Positions 1 through 8,537 of a stretch of 64,000 bases of DNA are shown here, piece after piece. The first letter of the stretch is position 1; every line of letters starts with the position of its first letter. A program made the position numbers and the translations under genes. A model generated the notes under the pieces. That model was not told the origin of the DNA and searched no databases. It saw nothing but the letters and a program-made list of their open reading frames with translations. The stretch comes from Methylobacterium sp. 2A (GTDB lineage: Bacteria; Pseudomonadota; Alphaproteobacteria; Rhizobiales; Beijerinckiaceae): the NCBI RefSeq assembly GCF_009806555.1, contig NZ_VUOK01000010.1, positions 62,001 to 126,000 of the forward strand, in the 5' to 3' direction.

Positions 1-96
1 CGACGAGGATGTGCGCGGGTTCGACTTGCCCTCGTGGCTCGCCTTCGCGTTCGCCTTCTTGGCCGTGTCGCTGCCGCGGCCCTTCTTCTCGGTCAT
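1..96 (-). CDS. small Lys/Ala-rich protein, C-terminus outside window
   Basis: The minus strand reads from an ATG at 96 through the window edge, giving 32 codons that begin MTEKKGRGSDTAKKANAKAS. A strong ribosome binding site (GGAGGAGG) lies 5 bases before the start. The peptide is hydrophilic and rich in Lys, Ala, Ser and Gly, with no membrane segment. Short basic proteins like this are common among general-stress genes of Hyphomicrobiales, and an EcfG-like promoter lies just upstream, but the function is unknown. The 3' end is cut off by the window. Confidence 0.6.
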   Translation of the reverse strand, partial: MTEKKGRGSDTAKKANAKASHEGKSNPRTSSS

Positions 97-121
97 CGTC
101 GCCTCCTCCGGGATGGTTCCC

Positions 122-147
122 AATGCCCGGAGTGTCTGCCCCGTTCC
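122..147 (-). promoter_or_regulatory. candidate EcfG (general stress) promoter
   Basis: On the minus strand GGAAC (147-143) is followed after 17 bases by CATT (125-122). The general-stress sigma factor EcfG of alphaproteobacteria recognises GGAAC, a 16-17 base spacer, then CGTT, so there is one mismatch in the -10 box. The element lies about 25 bases before the start codon of the small Lys-rich protein at 96, which is a sensible distance for a short leader. Inference from motif and position only. Confidence 0.35.
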
Positions 148-170
148 GAAGGACGACTTCGCGCGGGCCG

Positions 171-203
171 CGTAACGGGTGACGCAACCCGCCACGCGTT
201 ACG
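171..203. repeat. nested inverted repeat in divergent intergenic region
   Basis: CGTAACG (171-177) is mirrored by CGTTACG (197-203), and an inner CGGGT/ACCCG pair lies between them. The repeat sits between the divergent small stress-type gene and the KaiC-like gene, so it could be an operator or a stem-loop. No protein can be assigned to it. Confidence 0.3.
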
Positions 204-311
204 TTCCAGGGGATCCCCACCATGCGGCGCAGCGAGCGCTGACAAGGGCTTGGCCGAGCGCTACGGTGTCAGCCCGCCGGGATCCGCCCGTCGCCACGGA
301 GCCCGACCGAC

Positions 312-1832
312 ATGATGAGCGACACATCGACCAGCCCGCCGCCTGGTGGAGAGATCAGGATCTCGACCGGCGTGCCGGGCCTCGACGACGTCCTCGGCGG
401 CGGTCTGACGCCGAGCCGGCTCTACCTGCTGGAGGGCACGCCGGGGACGGGCAAGACGACGCTCGCGCTGCAGTTCCTGCGTGAGGGCGTTGCCCGGGGC
501 GAACGCACCCTTTACATCACCCTGTCGGAGACCGCGGACGAGCTCCGCGCCTCCGCGGCGACCCATGGTTGGACGCTCGACGGCATCGAGGTGTTCGAGC
601 TGGTCGACGAGATGGGCCTGGACCCCGACAGCGAGCAGTCGATCCTGCACCCCTCCGATATCGAACTGGGGGAGACGGTGAAGGAGGTCATCGCGCTGGT
701 CGACCGGACGAAGCCCGACCGGGTCGTGTTCGACAGCCTCTCGGAACTCCGCCTGCTGGCCCAGAACCCGCTGCGGTACAGGCGCCAGATCCTGGCCCTC
801 AAGCGCTTCTTCGCCAAGCGCGCCTGCACCGTGCTGATGCTCGACGACAAGACCTCCGAGACGGGGGACGTGCAACTCCACAGCATCGCTCACGGGGTGG
901 TGTCGCTGGACCAGGCACCGCGCGAGTACGGCGCCGAGCGGCGGCGGCTCCGCATCGTCAAGATGCGCGGCATCAAGTTCCGCGGCGGTTACCACGACTT
1001 CGTGCTGGAGACCGGCGGCATCCAGGCGTTCCCGCGCCTGATCGCGGCCGAGCACCACGCCAGCTTCGATCCCCGGGGCACGTCGACCGGTTCGGCCGAG
1101 CTCGACCTGCTGCTGGGCGGAGGGCTCGTGCCGGGCACCAACACGCTGCTGCTCGGACCCTCCGGCGTCGGCAAGACGACGACCGCGATCCGTTGCATGC
1201 TGGCGGCCCTGGAGCGCGGCGAGACGGCGACCTACTACCTGTTCGACGAGGGGCTCGCGACCATGCTGGTCCGGGCCGCGACGCTCGGTATGGATCTGGC
1301 CCCGCACATCGCGGCCGGGCGGCTGACCGTCACGCAGGTCGATCCCGCCGAGCTCTCTCCAGGGGAGTTCGCCTCGAAGGTCCGGGCTGCGGTGGAGGAG
1401 CGTGGCTCGACCTTCGTGGGAGTCGACAGCCTGAACGCCTACCTGCATGCCATGCCGGGCGAGGAGTACCTCATCCTGCAGATGCACGAGCTCCTGAGTT
1501 ACCTGAACCAGCAAGGCGTCACCACGCTCCTGGTACTGGGCCAGCACGGCATCGTCGGCGACGTGCGCAGCGACGTCGACCTGAGCTATCTCAGCGACTG
1601 CATCCTGCTGTTCCGGTTCTTCGAGGCGAAGGGCCAGGTCCGCACCGCCCTATCAGTGGTGAAGAGCCGGGTGAACGCGCACGAGCGCACCATCCGCGAG
1701 CTGAAACTGTCCCAGGGTGGGTTGCAGGTCGGCGAGGCGCTCGACGACTTCGAGGGCGTGCTCACGGGCTTGCCGGCCTATCACGGGCGGGTCGCGATGC
1801 TGTCAGGCGCGTCCGAAGGCGGCAAGGCGTGA
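312..1832 (+). CDS. KaiC-like double-domain ATPase
   Basis: The 506-residue protein has two RecA-like KaiC domains. Walker A motifs are GTPGTGKT (residues 42-49) and GPSGVGKT (282-289). The length matches cyanobacterial KaiC (about 519) and the C-terminal HER...REL...G segment is KaiC-like. At the place of the KaiC phosphosites Ser-Thr, this protein has Ser425-Tyr426 in DLSYLSD. No kaiA or kaiB is present in the window. The gene overlaps the next (hybrid kinase) by GTGA, so the two are translationally coupled, an arrangement known for proteobacterial KaiC-like proteins. It probably acts as a cytosolic ATPase switch working with that kinase rather than as a complete clock. The first of two ATG codons (312, 315) is used here. 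Confidence 0.9.
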   Translation: MMSDTSTSPPPGGEIRISTGVPGLDDVLGGGLTPSRLYLLEGTPGTGKTTLALQFLREGVARGERTLYITLSETADELRASAATHGWTLDGIEVFELVDEMGLDPDSEQSILHPSDIELGETVKEVIALVDRTKPDRVVFDSLSELRLLAQNPLRYRRQILALKRFFAKRACTVLMLDDKTSETGDVQLHSIAHGVVSLDQAPREYGAERRRLRIVKMRGIKFRGGYHDFVLETGGIQAFPRLIAAEHHASFDPRGTSTGSAELDLLLGGGLVPGTNTLLLGPSGVGKTTTAIRCMLAALERGETATYYLFDEGLATMLVRAATLGMDLAPHIAAGRLTVTQVDPAELSPGEFASKVRAAVEERGSTFVGVDSLNAYLHAMPGEEYLILQMHELLSYLNQQGVTTLLVLGQHGIVGDVRSDVDLSYLSDCILLFRFFEAKGQVRTALSVVKSRVNAHERTIRELKLSQGGLQVGEALDDFEGVLTGLPAYHGRVAMLSGASEGGKA

Positions 1833-3883
1833 GCGTCCCCGTCGCGGACGAGGAACGCGTCCTGATCCTGTCGCCCCGCGGGCGCGACGCCCAGGTCGTG
1901 GGGCAGGTGCTGGACCGGGCGGGCACGCGCGCCGAGGCCTGCCCGGACATGGTGGGTTGGCTCGCCTGCCTCCAGGCCGGCGCGGGTGCCGCGCTGGTCA
2001 CGGAGGAGGCGCTCGCCGACGGACGGCCGGACGACCTGTTCGCCTGGCTCGACGCGCAGCCGCCCTGGTCGGACTTCCCCTTCATCGTCCTCGCCACCCG
2101 CCAGGTGGGTCGCCGGCCCGAGCGCGCGGCGAACCTGCTCGGAAGGCTCGGCAACGTGATCCTGCTGGAGCGCCCGGTGAACGCCGAGACGCTGGCCAGC
2201 GCGGCGGCCTCGGCCCTGAGGGCCCGGCGTCGCCAGTACCAGGCTCGCGAGCACCTGCTGGAGCGCGAGCGCGCGCAGGAGCAGCTCCGGGACGCCAATG
2301 AGGACTTGGAGCGGCGCGTCGTCGAGCGGACGCAGGAAGTGGAAACCGCGCGAGAGACGCTGGCCTTCGCCCTCGATGCCGCCGGCATGGCGTCCTGGGA
2401 CGTGGACTACGTCACGGGCACGTCCCGCCGCTCGCCCCGCTTCGACGCCATCTTCGGCTACGAAGCGGGCGCACCCGGCTGGGACCGGGACAGCTTCCTC
2501 GCCCACGTCGTCGACGAGGACCGCGATGCCGTCGAGGCGGCCTTCGCCGCGGTCGCCGAGACGGGCAGGCTCGACCTGGAATGCCGCGTCCGGCGCGCGG
2601 ATGGGACCGTCCGCTGGGTTGCCATGCGCGGGCAGGTCAAGCGCGACGAAGCCGGTGCGGCGCTGCGCATCGCCGGCATCCTGATGGACCGCACCGACCA
2701 GCGCATCACCGAGGAGGCTCTGCGCCAAGCCCAGAAGATGGAAGCCATCGGACAGTTGACCGGCGGCGTGGCGCACGACTTCAACAACCTGCTCACCGTC
2801 ATCGTCGGCGGCCTCGACATGATCCTGCGCCGGCCCGAGCAGCTCGACCGCGTCAAGCGCCTGGCCGAGGCGGCGATGGGCGCGGCCCGGCGCGGCGAGC
2901 AACTGACCCAGCAGCTCCTCGCCTTCTCCCGCCGGCAGATGCTGCGGCCGCAGACGCTCAACCCGAACCGCCTGCTCCTGGACTTCCGGCCCTTGGCCGA
3001 GCGGGCGGCGACGGGGACGGTGGAGCTCACCTTCGATCTCGACCCTGCGCTCGACCCGATCCGGATCGACCCGGCGCAGTTCGAGGCAGCGGTGCTGAAC
3101 CTCGTCGTGAACGCACGGGACGCGATGGAAGGCCAGGATCGCCATGCGCGCATCGCCGTGACGAGCCGCAACGTCCACCTCGGGACCGCCGCAGTCGCCG
3201 ATAGGGGGGTGGCGCCCGGGGCCTACGTCGTCATCTCTGTGTCGGATACCGGCACCGGAATCCCGCCGGATAAGCTCCAGCGGGTGTTCGAGCCGTTCTT
3301 CACCACGAAGGAGGTCGGCAGGGGGACCGGGCTCGGCTTGAGCCAGGTCTACGGCTTCACCCGCAGCGCTGGGGGGTTCGCGCAGATCGAGTCGGAGGTC
3401 GGCCAGGGCACGACGGTCAGCCTGTACTTCCCGCGCTCGACCGACCCGGCTGACGAGGAGGCCGCTGTCGGTGCGGCGAGTTCGATCCCCCTGCGCCGCG
3501 CCGGCGAGGGCGAGACGGTTTTGCTTGTTGAGGACGACGAGCAGGTGCTCGGCATGGCTGTGGAAAGCCTGGAGGAGCTGCGCTACCGGGTCATCGTCGC
3601 CCGCAACGCCGCCGAGGCCCTGGAGCATCTCCGGGGCGTTGAGCGCATCGACATCCTGTTCTCCGACGTGGTGATGCCGGGGGGCATGAACGGCTCGCAA
3701 CTGGCCGTCGAGGCGCAGAGCCTGCGGCCCGGCATCAAGGTCCTGCTCACTTCGGGCTACGTGGCGAACCTCGACGAGGGGCAGGTGATCGGGCGCGGCG
3801 TATTACCGGTGCTGAACAAGCCCTACCGCCGCGACGAGCTCGCCCGGTCGTTGCGGCTCGTGCTAGGTGGCGAGAGCGCCTGA
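1829..3883 (+). CDS. hybrid sensor histidine kinase coupled to KaiC-like ATPase
   Basis: A GTG start at 1829 overlaps the KaiC-like stop codon and gives 684 residues. In order: a degenerate N-terminal receiver fold (about 10-130) that has TEEAL where the phospho-accepting Asp is expected, a coiled coil (135-180), a PAS domain (about 178-290), a HisKA domain with His316 in GGVAHDFNN, an HATPase domain with N-box LNLVVNARDAM and G-box GRGTGLGLS, and a C-terminal receiver with Asp613 in FSDVVMP. There is no membrane segment, so it is cytosolic. The overlap with the KaiC-like gene suggests the two proteins form one signalling unit. The larger upstream open frame is a shadow of the KaiC-like gene. 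Confidence 0.85.
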   Translation: MSVPVADEERVLILSPRGRDAQVVGQVLDRAGTRAEACPDMVGWLACLQAGAGAALVTEEALADGRPDDLFAWLDAQPPWSDFPFIVLATRQVGRRPERAANLLGRLGNVILLERPVNAETLASAAASALRARRRQYQAREHLLERERAQEQLRDANEDLERRVVERTQEVETARETLAFALDAAGMASWDVDYVTGTSRRSPRFDAIFGYEAGAPGWDRDSFLAHVVDEDRDAVEAAFAAVAETGRLDLECRVRRADGTVRWVAMRGQVKRDEAGAALRIAGILMDRTDQRITEEALRQAQKMEAIGQLTGGVAHDFNNLLTVIVGGLDMILRRPEQLDRVKRLAEAAMGAARRGEQLTQQLLAFSRRQMLRPQTLNPNRLLLDFRPLAERAATGTVELTFDLDPALDPIRIDPAQFEAAVLNLVVNARDAMEGQDRHARIAVTSRNVHLGTAAVADRGVAPGAYVVISVSDTGTGIPPDKLQRVFEPFFTTKEVGRGTGLGLSQVYGFTRSAGGFAQIESEVGQGTTVSLYFPRSTDPADEEAAVGAASSIPLRRAGEGETVLLVEDDEQVLGMAVESLEELRYRVIVARNAAEALEHLRGVERIDILFSDVVMPGGMNGSQLAVEAQSLRPGIKVLLTSGYVANLDEGQVIGRGVLPVLNKPYRRDELARSLRLVLGGESA

Positions 3884-4118
3884 GGCCCCTGGACTCCCTG
3901 GTCCCATAGTTGCGAAACGTCATCCCGGCGGGAACGGGGGAGACGAGGATCTAGTCCGGTCGCAACGGCGACGCTTCCGCAAAACGCACGCAATCGTCGG
4001 CCATCGTGCTAGACAGTACCTGCAAGCGCGCACGCGACTCCAAGTCCTTGGCGTTCGAGCAAGCTCCGCGGCGGCGCGGCCCACCCCGGGCTACGGCGCG
4101 GGCGGCGGACCCAGATCC

Positions 4119-6341
4119 ATGTCGAAGCGCATCGTCGCGCGCGCGAACCTCCTCGTCTTCGGGGTGCTGCTCGCCATCCTCGCCCTGGTCGGGATTGTGA
4201 CCTGGGAGCGCCTCAACGCCTCGCGCGAGGCCCGGGAATGGTCTCAGCACAGCTACCGCGTTCTGGGAACGATGAAGGATCTCGCAATCGCGTTGCGTGA
4301 TGCCGAGACCGGGCAGCGCGGCTACGTCATCACCGGCAAGGACGACTACCTCGCCCCTTACGACTCCGCCCGTGACCGCCTCGGGGTGCTCCAGGGCGAG
4401 CTCCAGAAGCTCACCGCCGACAACCCCGCCCAGCAGGAGCGCCTGCGCGCCCTTGCCCCGGTGATCCAGCACAAGCTGGAGGAGCTCGCGCAAACGGTGC
4501 AGCTGCGCCGCGACGTCGGCGTCGAGGCCGCCGGGCGCCTAGTCAACACGGACGTCGGCCGCGGTTACATGAAGGAGGCCGAGACCTCGCTCGCGGCCAT
4601 GCTGGCCGATGAGGAGGCGCTGCTCGCCCGACGCCTGGGCGAGAACGACGCCCGCGCCGCCTGGGTGCGCTGGACGACCCTGGGTGGCTCGCTCCTCGCC
4701 GTCCTGGCGCTGCTCTGGGCGGCCCGCCTCCTCAACCAGGCCTGGTCGCGGTCCTACCGGACCGAGGCCGAGCAGCGCACCCTGGCATTGCGCTTGAGCA
4801 CGACACTGGACAGCCTCAGCCAGGGCGTCGCGGTGTTCGGTCCGGACCGGGCACTGACGAACTGGAACGAATGCTTCCAGGTGCTGCTCGACCTGCGCAG
4901 GGCCATGATCCGGCCGGGCACGTCGTACGCCGCCCTCGCCGAGCACACGGCGGAGACAGGGCGGCCGGTGCTGGAGACCTGGGACCAGGTCAGCCATGGC
5001 GGCACCGGCCCGCGCGAGGCGGTCGTGTACGAGCGCTCCCGCGCCGACGGCCATCACCTGGAGCTGCGCCGCACGCCGATGCCGGATGGTGGGTTCGTCC
5101 TGACCATCTCCGACATGACCAAACGCGCCCAGGCCGAGGGGGTGCTGCGCGAGGCGCAGAAGATGCAGGCCATCGGGCAACTCACCGGCGGCATCGCGCA
5201 CGACTTCAACAACCTCCTGCAGGTCATCCTCGGGAACCTGGAGTTCGTCCGGGCGAAGCTCGACGGCGACGCCAAGCTGCAGACCCGCATCGAGCGCGCC
5301 GCATGGGCCGCCCAGCGCGGCGCGACGCTCACGGGCCAGCTTCTCGCCTTCGCGCGCAAGCAGCCCCTGGCACCGGCCGCCATCGATCTCGCCGCGACGA
5401 TGCCGGACCTCGTGCCGCTGCTCCGGCGGACGCTCGGCGAGCACATCGAGGTGCGTTACGTCGAGAGCGCCGGGCTGTGGCCGGCCATGGCCGATCCGGC
5501 GCAGCTTGAGAGCGCGGTGCTCAACCTTGCGCTGAACGCACGCGACGCCATGCCGGGCGGCGGACGCCTCACCATCGAGCTCGGCAACAAGGTTCTGGAC
5601 CGCGAATACGCCCGCCACCACGCCGAGGTGGTTCCGGGCGACTACGCCATGGTGGCGGTGTCCGACACCGGCCACGGCATGACGCCGGAGGTCGCCGCCC
5701 GGGTATTCGAGCCGTTCTTCACGACCAAGCCCGACGGCAAGGGCACCGGGCTCGGCCTCGCGATGGTGTTCGGCTTCGTCAAGCAGTCCGGCGGCCATGT
5801 GAAGATCTACTCGGAGCCTGGTCATGGCACGACGGTGAAGATCTACCTGCCCCGGGCAATCGGCCAGCTCGCCGCGGTCGGTGGACGGACTGCGGCGCCG
5901 GTCGAGCTTCCTCGCGGCTCGGCCACCATCCTGGTGGTCGAGGACGAGGCGGCGGTGCGCGAGATCGCCTGTGCGATCCTCGCCGACCTCGGCTACCGCG
6001 TGCTGGACGCTGCCGACGGCGAGGAGGCCCTGCGCGTCTTCGGGGCGAACGCCGCGGCCGTCGACCTGCTGCTGACCGACGTGGTGCTGCCCGGGAAGGT
6101 CAGGGGCCGTGAATTGTCGGAACGCGTCCAGGCGGTCCGGCCGGAGGTGAGGGTGCTCTTCATGTCCGGCTACACCGAGAATTCCATCGTCCATCACGGC
6201 CGGCTCGACGATGGCGTTCACCTGATCGGCAAGCCGTTCAAGCGCGAGCAGCTCGCCCTCAAGGTCGCCGAGGTGATTGGGGCCAATCACTCTGTCGAGA
6301 CGGGAAACATCGTCGCCCTTCGACCGAAGCGGGACTCTTGA
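4119..6341 (+). CDS. CHASE3-domain hybrid histidine kinase
   Basis: This 740-residue membrane kinase starts at the ATG in front of MSKRIVARANLL, because the membrane anchor follows at once (residues 8-27). A periplasmic CHASE3 domain (about 30-180, with DAETGQRGYVITG typical of the family) is closed by a second membrane segment (187-203). Next come a PAS domain (about 225-335), HisKA with His361 in GGIAHDFNN, HATPase (KGTGLGLAMV) and a receiver with Asp654 in LTDVVLP. The open frame extends 84 codons upstream, but that part lacks domain character and a ribosome binding site. CHASE3 ligands are generally unknown. The gene is on the same strand as the KaiC pair, 235 bases downstream. Confidence 0.85.
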   Translation: MSKRIVARANLLVFGVLLAILALVGIVTWERLNASREAREWSQHSYRVLGTMKDLAIALRDAETGQRGYVITGKDDYLAPYDSARDRLGVLQGELQKLTADNPAQQERLRALAPVIQHKLEELAQTVQLRRDVGVEAAGRLVNTDVGRGYMKEAETSLAAMLADEEALLARRLGENDARAAWVRWTTLGGSLLAVLALLWAARLLNQAWSRSYRTEAEQRTLALRLSTTLDSLSQGVAVFGPDRALTNWNECFQVLLDLRRAMIRPGTSYAALAEHTAETGRPVLETWDQVSHGGTGPREAVVYERSRADGHHLELRRTPMPDGGFVLTISDMTKRAQAEGVLREAQKMQAIGQLTGGIAHDFNNLLQVILGNLEFVRAKLDGDAKLQTRIERAAWAAQRGATLTGQLLAFARKQPLAPAAIDLAATMPDLVPLLRRTLGEHIEVRYVESAGLWPAMADPAQLESAVLNLALNARDAMPGGGRLTIELGNKVLDREYARHHAEVVPGDYAMVAVSDTGHGMTPEVAARVFEPFFTTKPDGKGTGLGLAMVFGFVKQSGGHVKIYSEPGHGTTVKIYLPRAIGQLAAVGGRTAAPVELPRGSATILVVEDEAAVREIACAILADLGYRVLDAADGEEALRVFGANAAAVDLLLTDVVLPGKVRGRELSERVQAVRPEVRVLFMSGYTENSIVHHGRLDDGVHLIGKPFKREQLALKVAEVIGANHSVETGNIVALRPKRDS

Positions 6342-6345
6342 GACC

Positions 6346-6376
6346 TCACCCGGAGACCGACAGGGTTCCCGGGTGA
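6346..6376 (+). terminator. hairpin after CHASE3 kinase gene
   Basis: TCACCCGG (6346-6353) pairs perfectly with CCGGGTGA (6369-6376) across a 15-base loop, starting 4 bases after the kinase stop codon. No T-run follows, so it may be a Rho-dependent or RNA-stabilising hairpin rather than a classical terminator. Confidence 0.35.
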
Positions 6377-6554
6377 CATCGGCCTCGCCTCGGGTGCGCC
6401 TACGCCCAGCCCATCGGATCTTAGGCCATGCTCTCAACCGGGCGTTAGCCACGACCATGTTCAATGCCCAGTGACGACGCGTCCGGGAGCCATTCCTAAG
6501 GTTTGAAAGCGGTAGAAGTCCCTCAAGGATAGAACTAATGGAGGGAGCGGGCTG

Positions 6555-8087
6555 ATGATCCTGCTGCGCAGCCTGTCGCATGTCCTCCGGTCTGGCCGCA
6601 CCTGGGTTGTGTTGGGGGTGCTCGGCGTGCTTGCGCCCGCTGGCATGCTGGTCGTGTCCGGCCTGATGCTGCTCGATCTGCGCCGTGACGCTTGGCGGAA
6701 TGCCGAGCAGACATCCCAGAACCTGCTCCAGGTGATCGAGCGCGACATCGCCCGCAACGTCGAGATCATCGACCTGTCCCTGCAAGCGGTGGTCGATAAC
6801 CTGCGCGCCCCTGAGACCGCGGCGGCGAGCCCGCGGGCGCGCCAGATGATCCTGTTCGACCGCGCCGCCAGCGCCAAGGACCTCGGCGTCATGCTGGTTC
6901 TCGACGAGAACGGCGATAGCATCCTCGACGCCTCCTCGCTGCCGGCCCGGAAGGTCAACAACGCCGACCGCGACTACTTCCAGGCTCACAAAGCCCATGC
7001 CCATCTCGGGCTCCTCATCAGCAAGCCGGTCGTTTCGCGCCTGCTCGGCGCGCCCATTGTCGTGCTGAGCCGCCGCATCGACAAGCCGGACGGCTCGTTC
7101 GGCGGGGTGGTTCTGGGCAGCCTGAAGCTGTCCTACTTCGCACGCCTCTTCGACCAAATCGGCCTCGGGCGCGACGGCGCGATCAATCTCTACCTGCGCG
7201 ACGGCACGCGCATCGTGCGCCATCCCTACGCCGACGCGGACATCGGCACGAACCTCGCCGGCACCCCGAACTTCGAGCGGTTCGTGCGGGAGCGCGGCGG
7301 CACGTTCGTCGGCACGTCGGTCCGCGACGGCATCGAGCGGCACTACGCCTTCACCGAGGTCGGCGACCTGCCGCTCGTCCTCAACGTCGCCCGGTCGACG
7401 CGCGAGATCGAGGCGGAATGGCGGGCGAAGGCGCTCGTCATCGCCACGGTCGTGCTGGTCCTATGCGGCCTGACTGTCGCCCTGTCGCTGTTGTTCGGGC
7501 GGGAGCTCCGGCGACGCGCGGAGATGCATGCCGAGATGGCCCGGCTCTCTCGGACCGATCCCCTGACCGGGTTGGCGAACCGGCGCCGGTTCGAGGCTGC
7601 CCTGGCAGATGCCGGCGCGGACGCACGTCGCACCGGCAATCCGTTGTCGCTGCTCGTCGTCGATGCCGACCACTTCAAGCGTTTCAACGACCGCTACGGC
7701 CACGCGGTCGGCGACGAGGTGCTCAAGGGTCTCGCCGCCTGCCTGTCCGCGAGCGTGCACCGACCCGGTGATCTCGCCTGCCGGGTCGGCGGCGAGGAGT
7801 TCGCGCTGATCCTACCCGGCACCGACGAGGCCGGCGCCCTGCGGGTCGCCGATGAGGTGCACGCCCAGGTGTCCGGGCTGGCGGTCGGCTCGGCCGGCAT
7901 CGAGCCGGGTACCGTGACGGTCAGCATCGGCTTGGCCTCGGGCATCCACCAAGTGCACGACCTCTACGGCCGGGCCGACGCGGCGCTGTACGAGGCCAAG
8001 GCGAACGGGCGGAACCGGACGCGATGCGCGCCGGCCAGGCTTCGTGAGCAGGCGAACGGACGAGCGCTCCGCGTCGTCGAGGCGTGA
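6555..8087 (+). CDS. membrane diguanylate cyclase (dCache-like sensor plus GGDEF)
   Basis: The 510-residue protein has an N-terminal membrane segment (about 18-40), a periplasmic PDC/dCache-like sensor (about 45-285, with the family-type DRDYFQAHK), a second membrane segment (292-314) and a GGDEF domain. The active-site motif is GGEEF (412-416), a functional variant. An RxxD inhibitory site (RPGD, 403-406) lies exactly five residues before it, so product inhibition by c-di-GMP is expected. The domain start shows the usual DPLTGLANRR. It should make c-di-GMP from two GTP in response to an extracytoplasmic ligand. A GGAGGG ribosome binding site precedes the ATG. Confidence 0.9.
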   Translation: MILLRSLSHVLRSGRTWVVLGVLGVLAPAGMLVVSGLMLLDLRRDAWRNAEQTSQNLLQVIERDIARNVEIIDLSLQAVVDNLRAPETAAASPRARQMILFDRAASAKDLGVMLVLDENGDSILDASSLPARKVNNADRDYFQAHKAHAHLGLLISKPVVSRLLGAPIVVLSRRIDKPDGSFGGVVLGSLKLSYFARLFDQIGLGRDGAINLYLRDGTRIVRHPYADADIGTNLAGTPNFERFVRERGGTFVGTSVRDGIERHYAFTEVGDLPLVLNVARSTREIEAEWRAKALVIATVVLVLCGLTVALSLLFGRELRRRAEMHAEMARLSRTDPLTGLANRRRFEAALADAGADARRTGNPLSLLVVDADHFKRFNDRYGHAVGDEVLKGLAACLSASVHRPGDLACRVGGEEFALILPGTDEAGALRVADEVHAQVSGLAVGSAGIEPGTVTVSIGLASGIHQVHDLYGRADAALYEAKANGRNRTRCAPARLREQANGRALRVVEA

Positions 8088-8153
8088 GCGTCCGCCAAGC
8101 TCGCATCCGTGCGGTGGATGGTTGCGCCCATCCGGCGTTCCGGCCGATCCGGC

Positions 8154-8423
8154 CTACGAACCCGCGCTCTGGACCTGCCATTCGCCGGTCAGGGCGAGCG
8201 TGGCGGAGTAGACGACCGATCCGTCCGCGTCGCGCACGCTGACCGCGAAGATGCGCCGGTCACCGTCCGGGAGCTTGTCGCGCGCCATGTCGGGGAGGAC
8301 GCCTATCGCGGCGCGGCGTGCGGACTCCGCGTCCGGCAAGTCGATGCCTTCGTCGTCCGAAATCGCGTCATCGCCGTCGCAGGTATCGAAATAGTATCGA
8401 GGCACCGAACGCTCCGCGCTCAT
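8154..8423 (-). CDS. DUF6894 family small protein
   Basis: The 89-residue protein has the DUF6894 pattern: a PRYYFDTCDGD start, a DDEGIDLPDAESARRAA helix region and a C-terminal strand segment ending GEWQVQ. It is small, acidic and cytosolic, with no known biochemical role. Such proteins are very frequent in Methylobacterium and Bradyrhizobium, often near signalling genes. It lies tail-to-tail with the diguanylate cyclase gene. Confidence 0.75.
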   Translation of the reverse strand: MSAERSVPRYYFDTCDGDDAISDDEGIDLPDAESARRAAIGVLPDMARDKLPDGDRRIFAVSVRDADGSVVYSATLALTGEWQVQSAGS

Positions 8424-8537
8424 CCAGGCGGGAGCACGGCGCGTCTCTCAGCCGCCCACGCCCGGTCATCCGGTGAGCGATGCCCAATGCTGCCCCGCCT
8501 CACCAGACGACACAACAACTTGGATTGCGTCCGTGAT

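Noticed and set aside
3867..4118. Upstream extension of the CHASE3 kinase frame (84 codons).
   Set aside because: No ribosome binding site at the first ATG, no domain character, and the membrane anchor starts right after the ATG at 4119.
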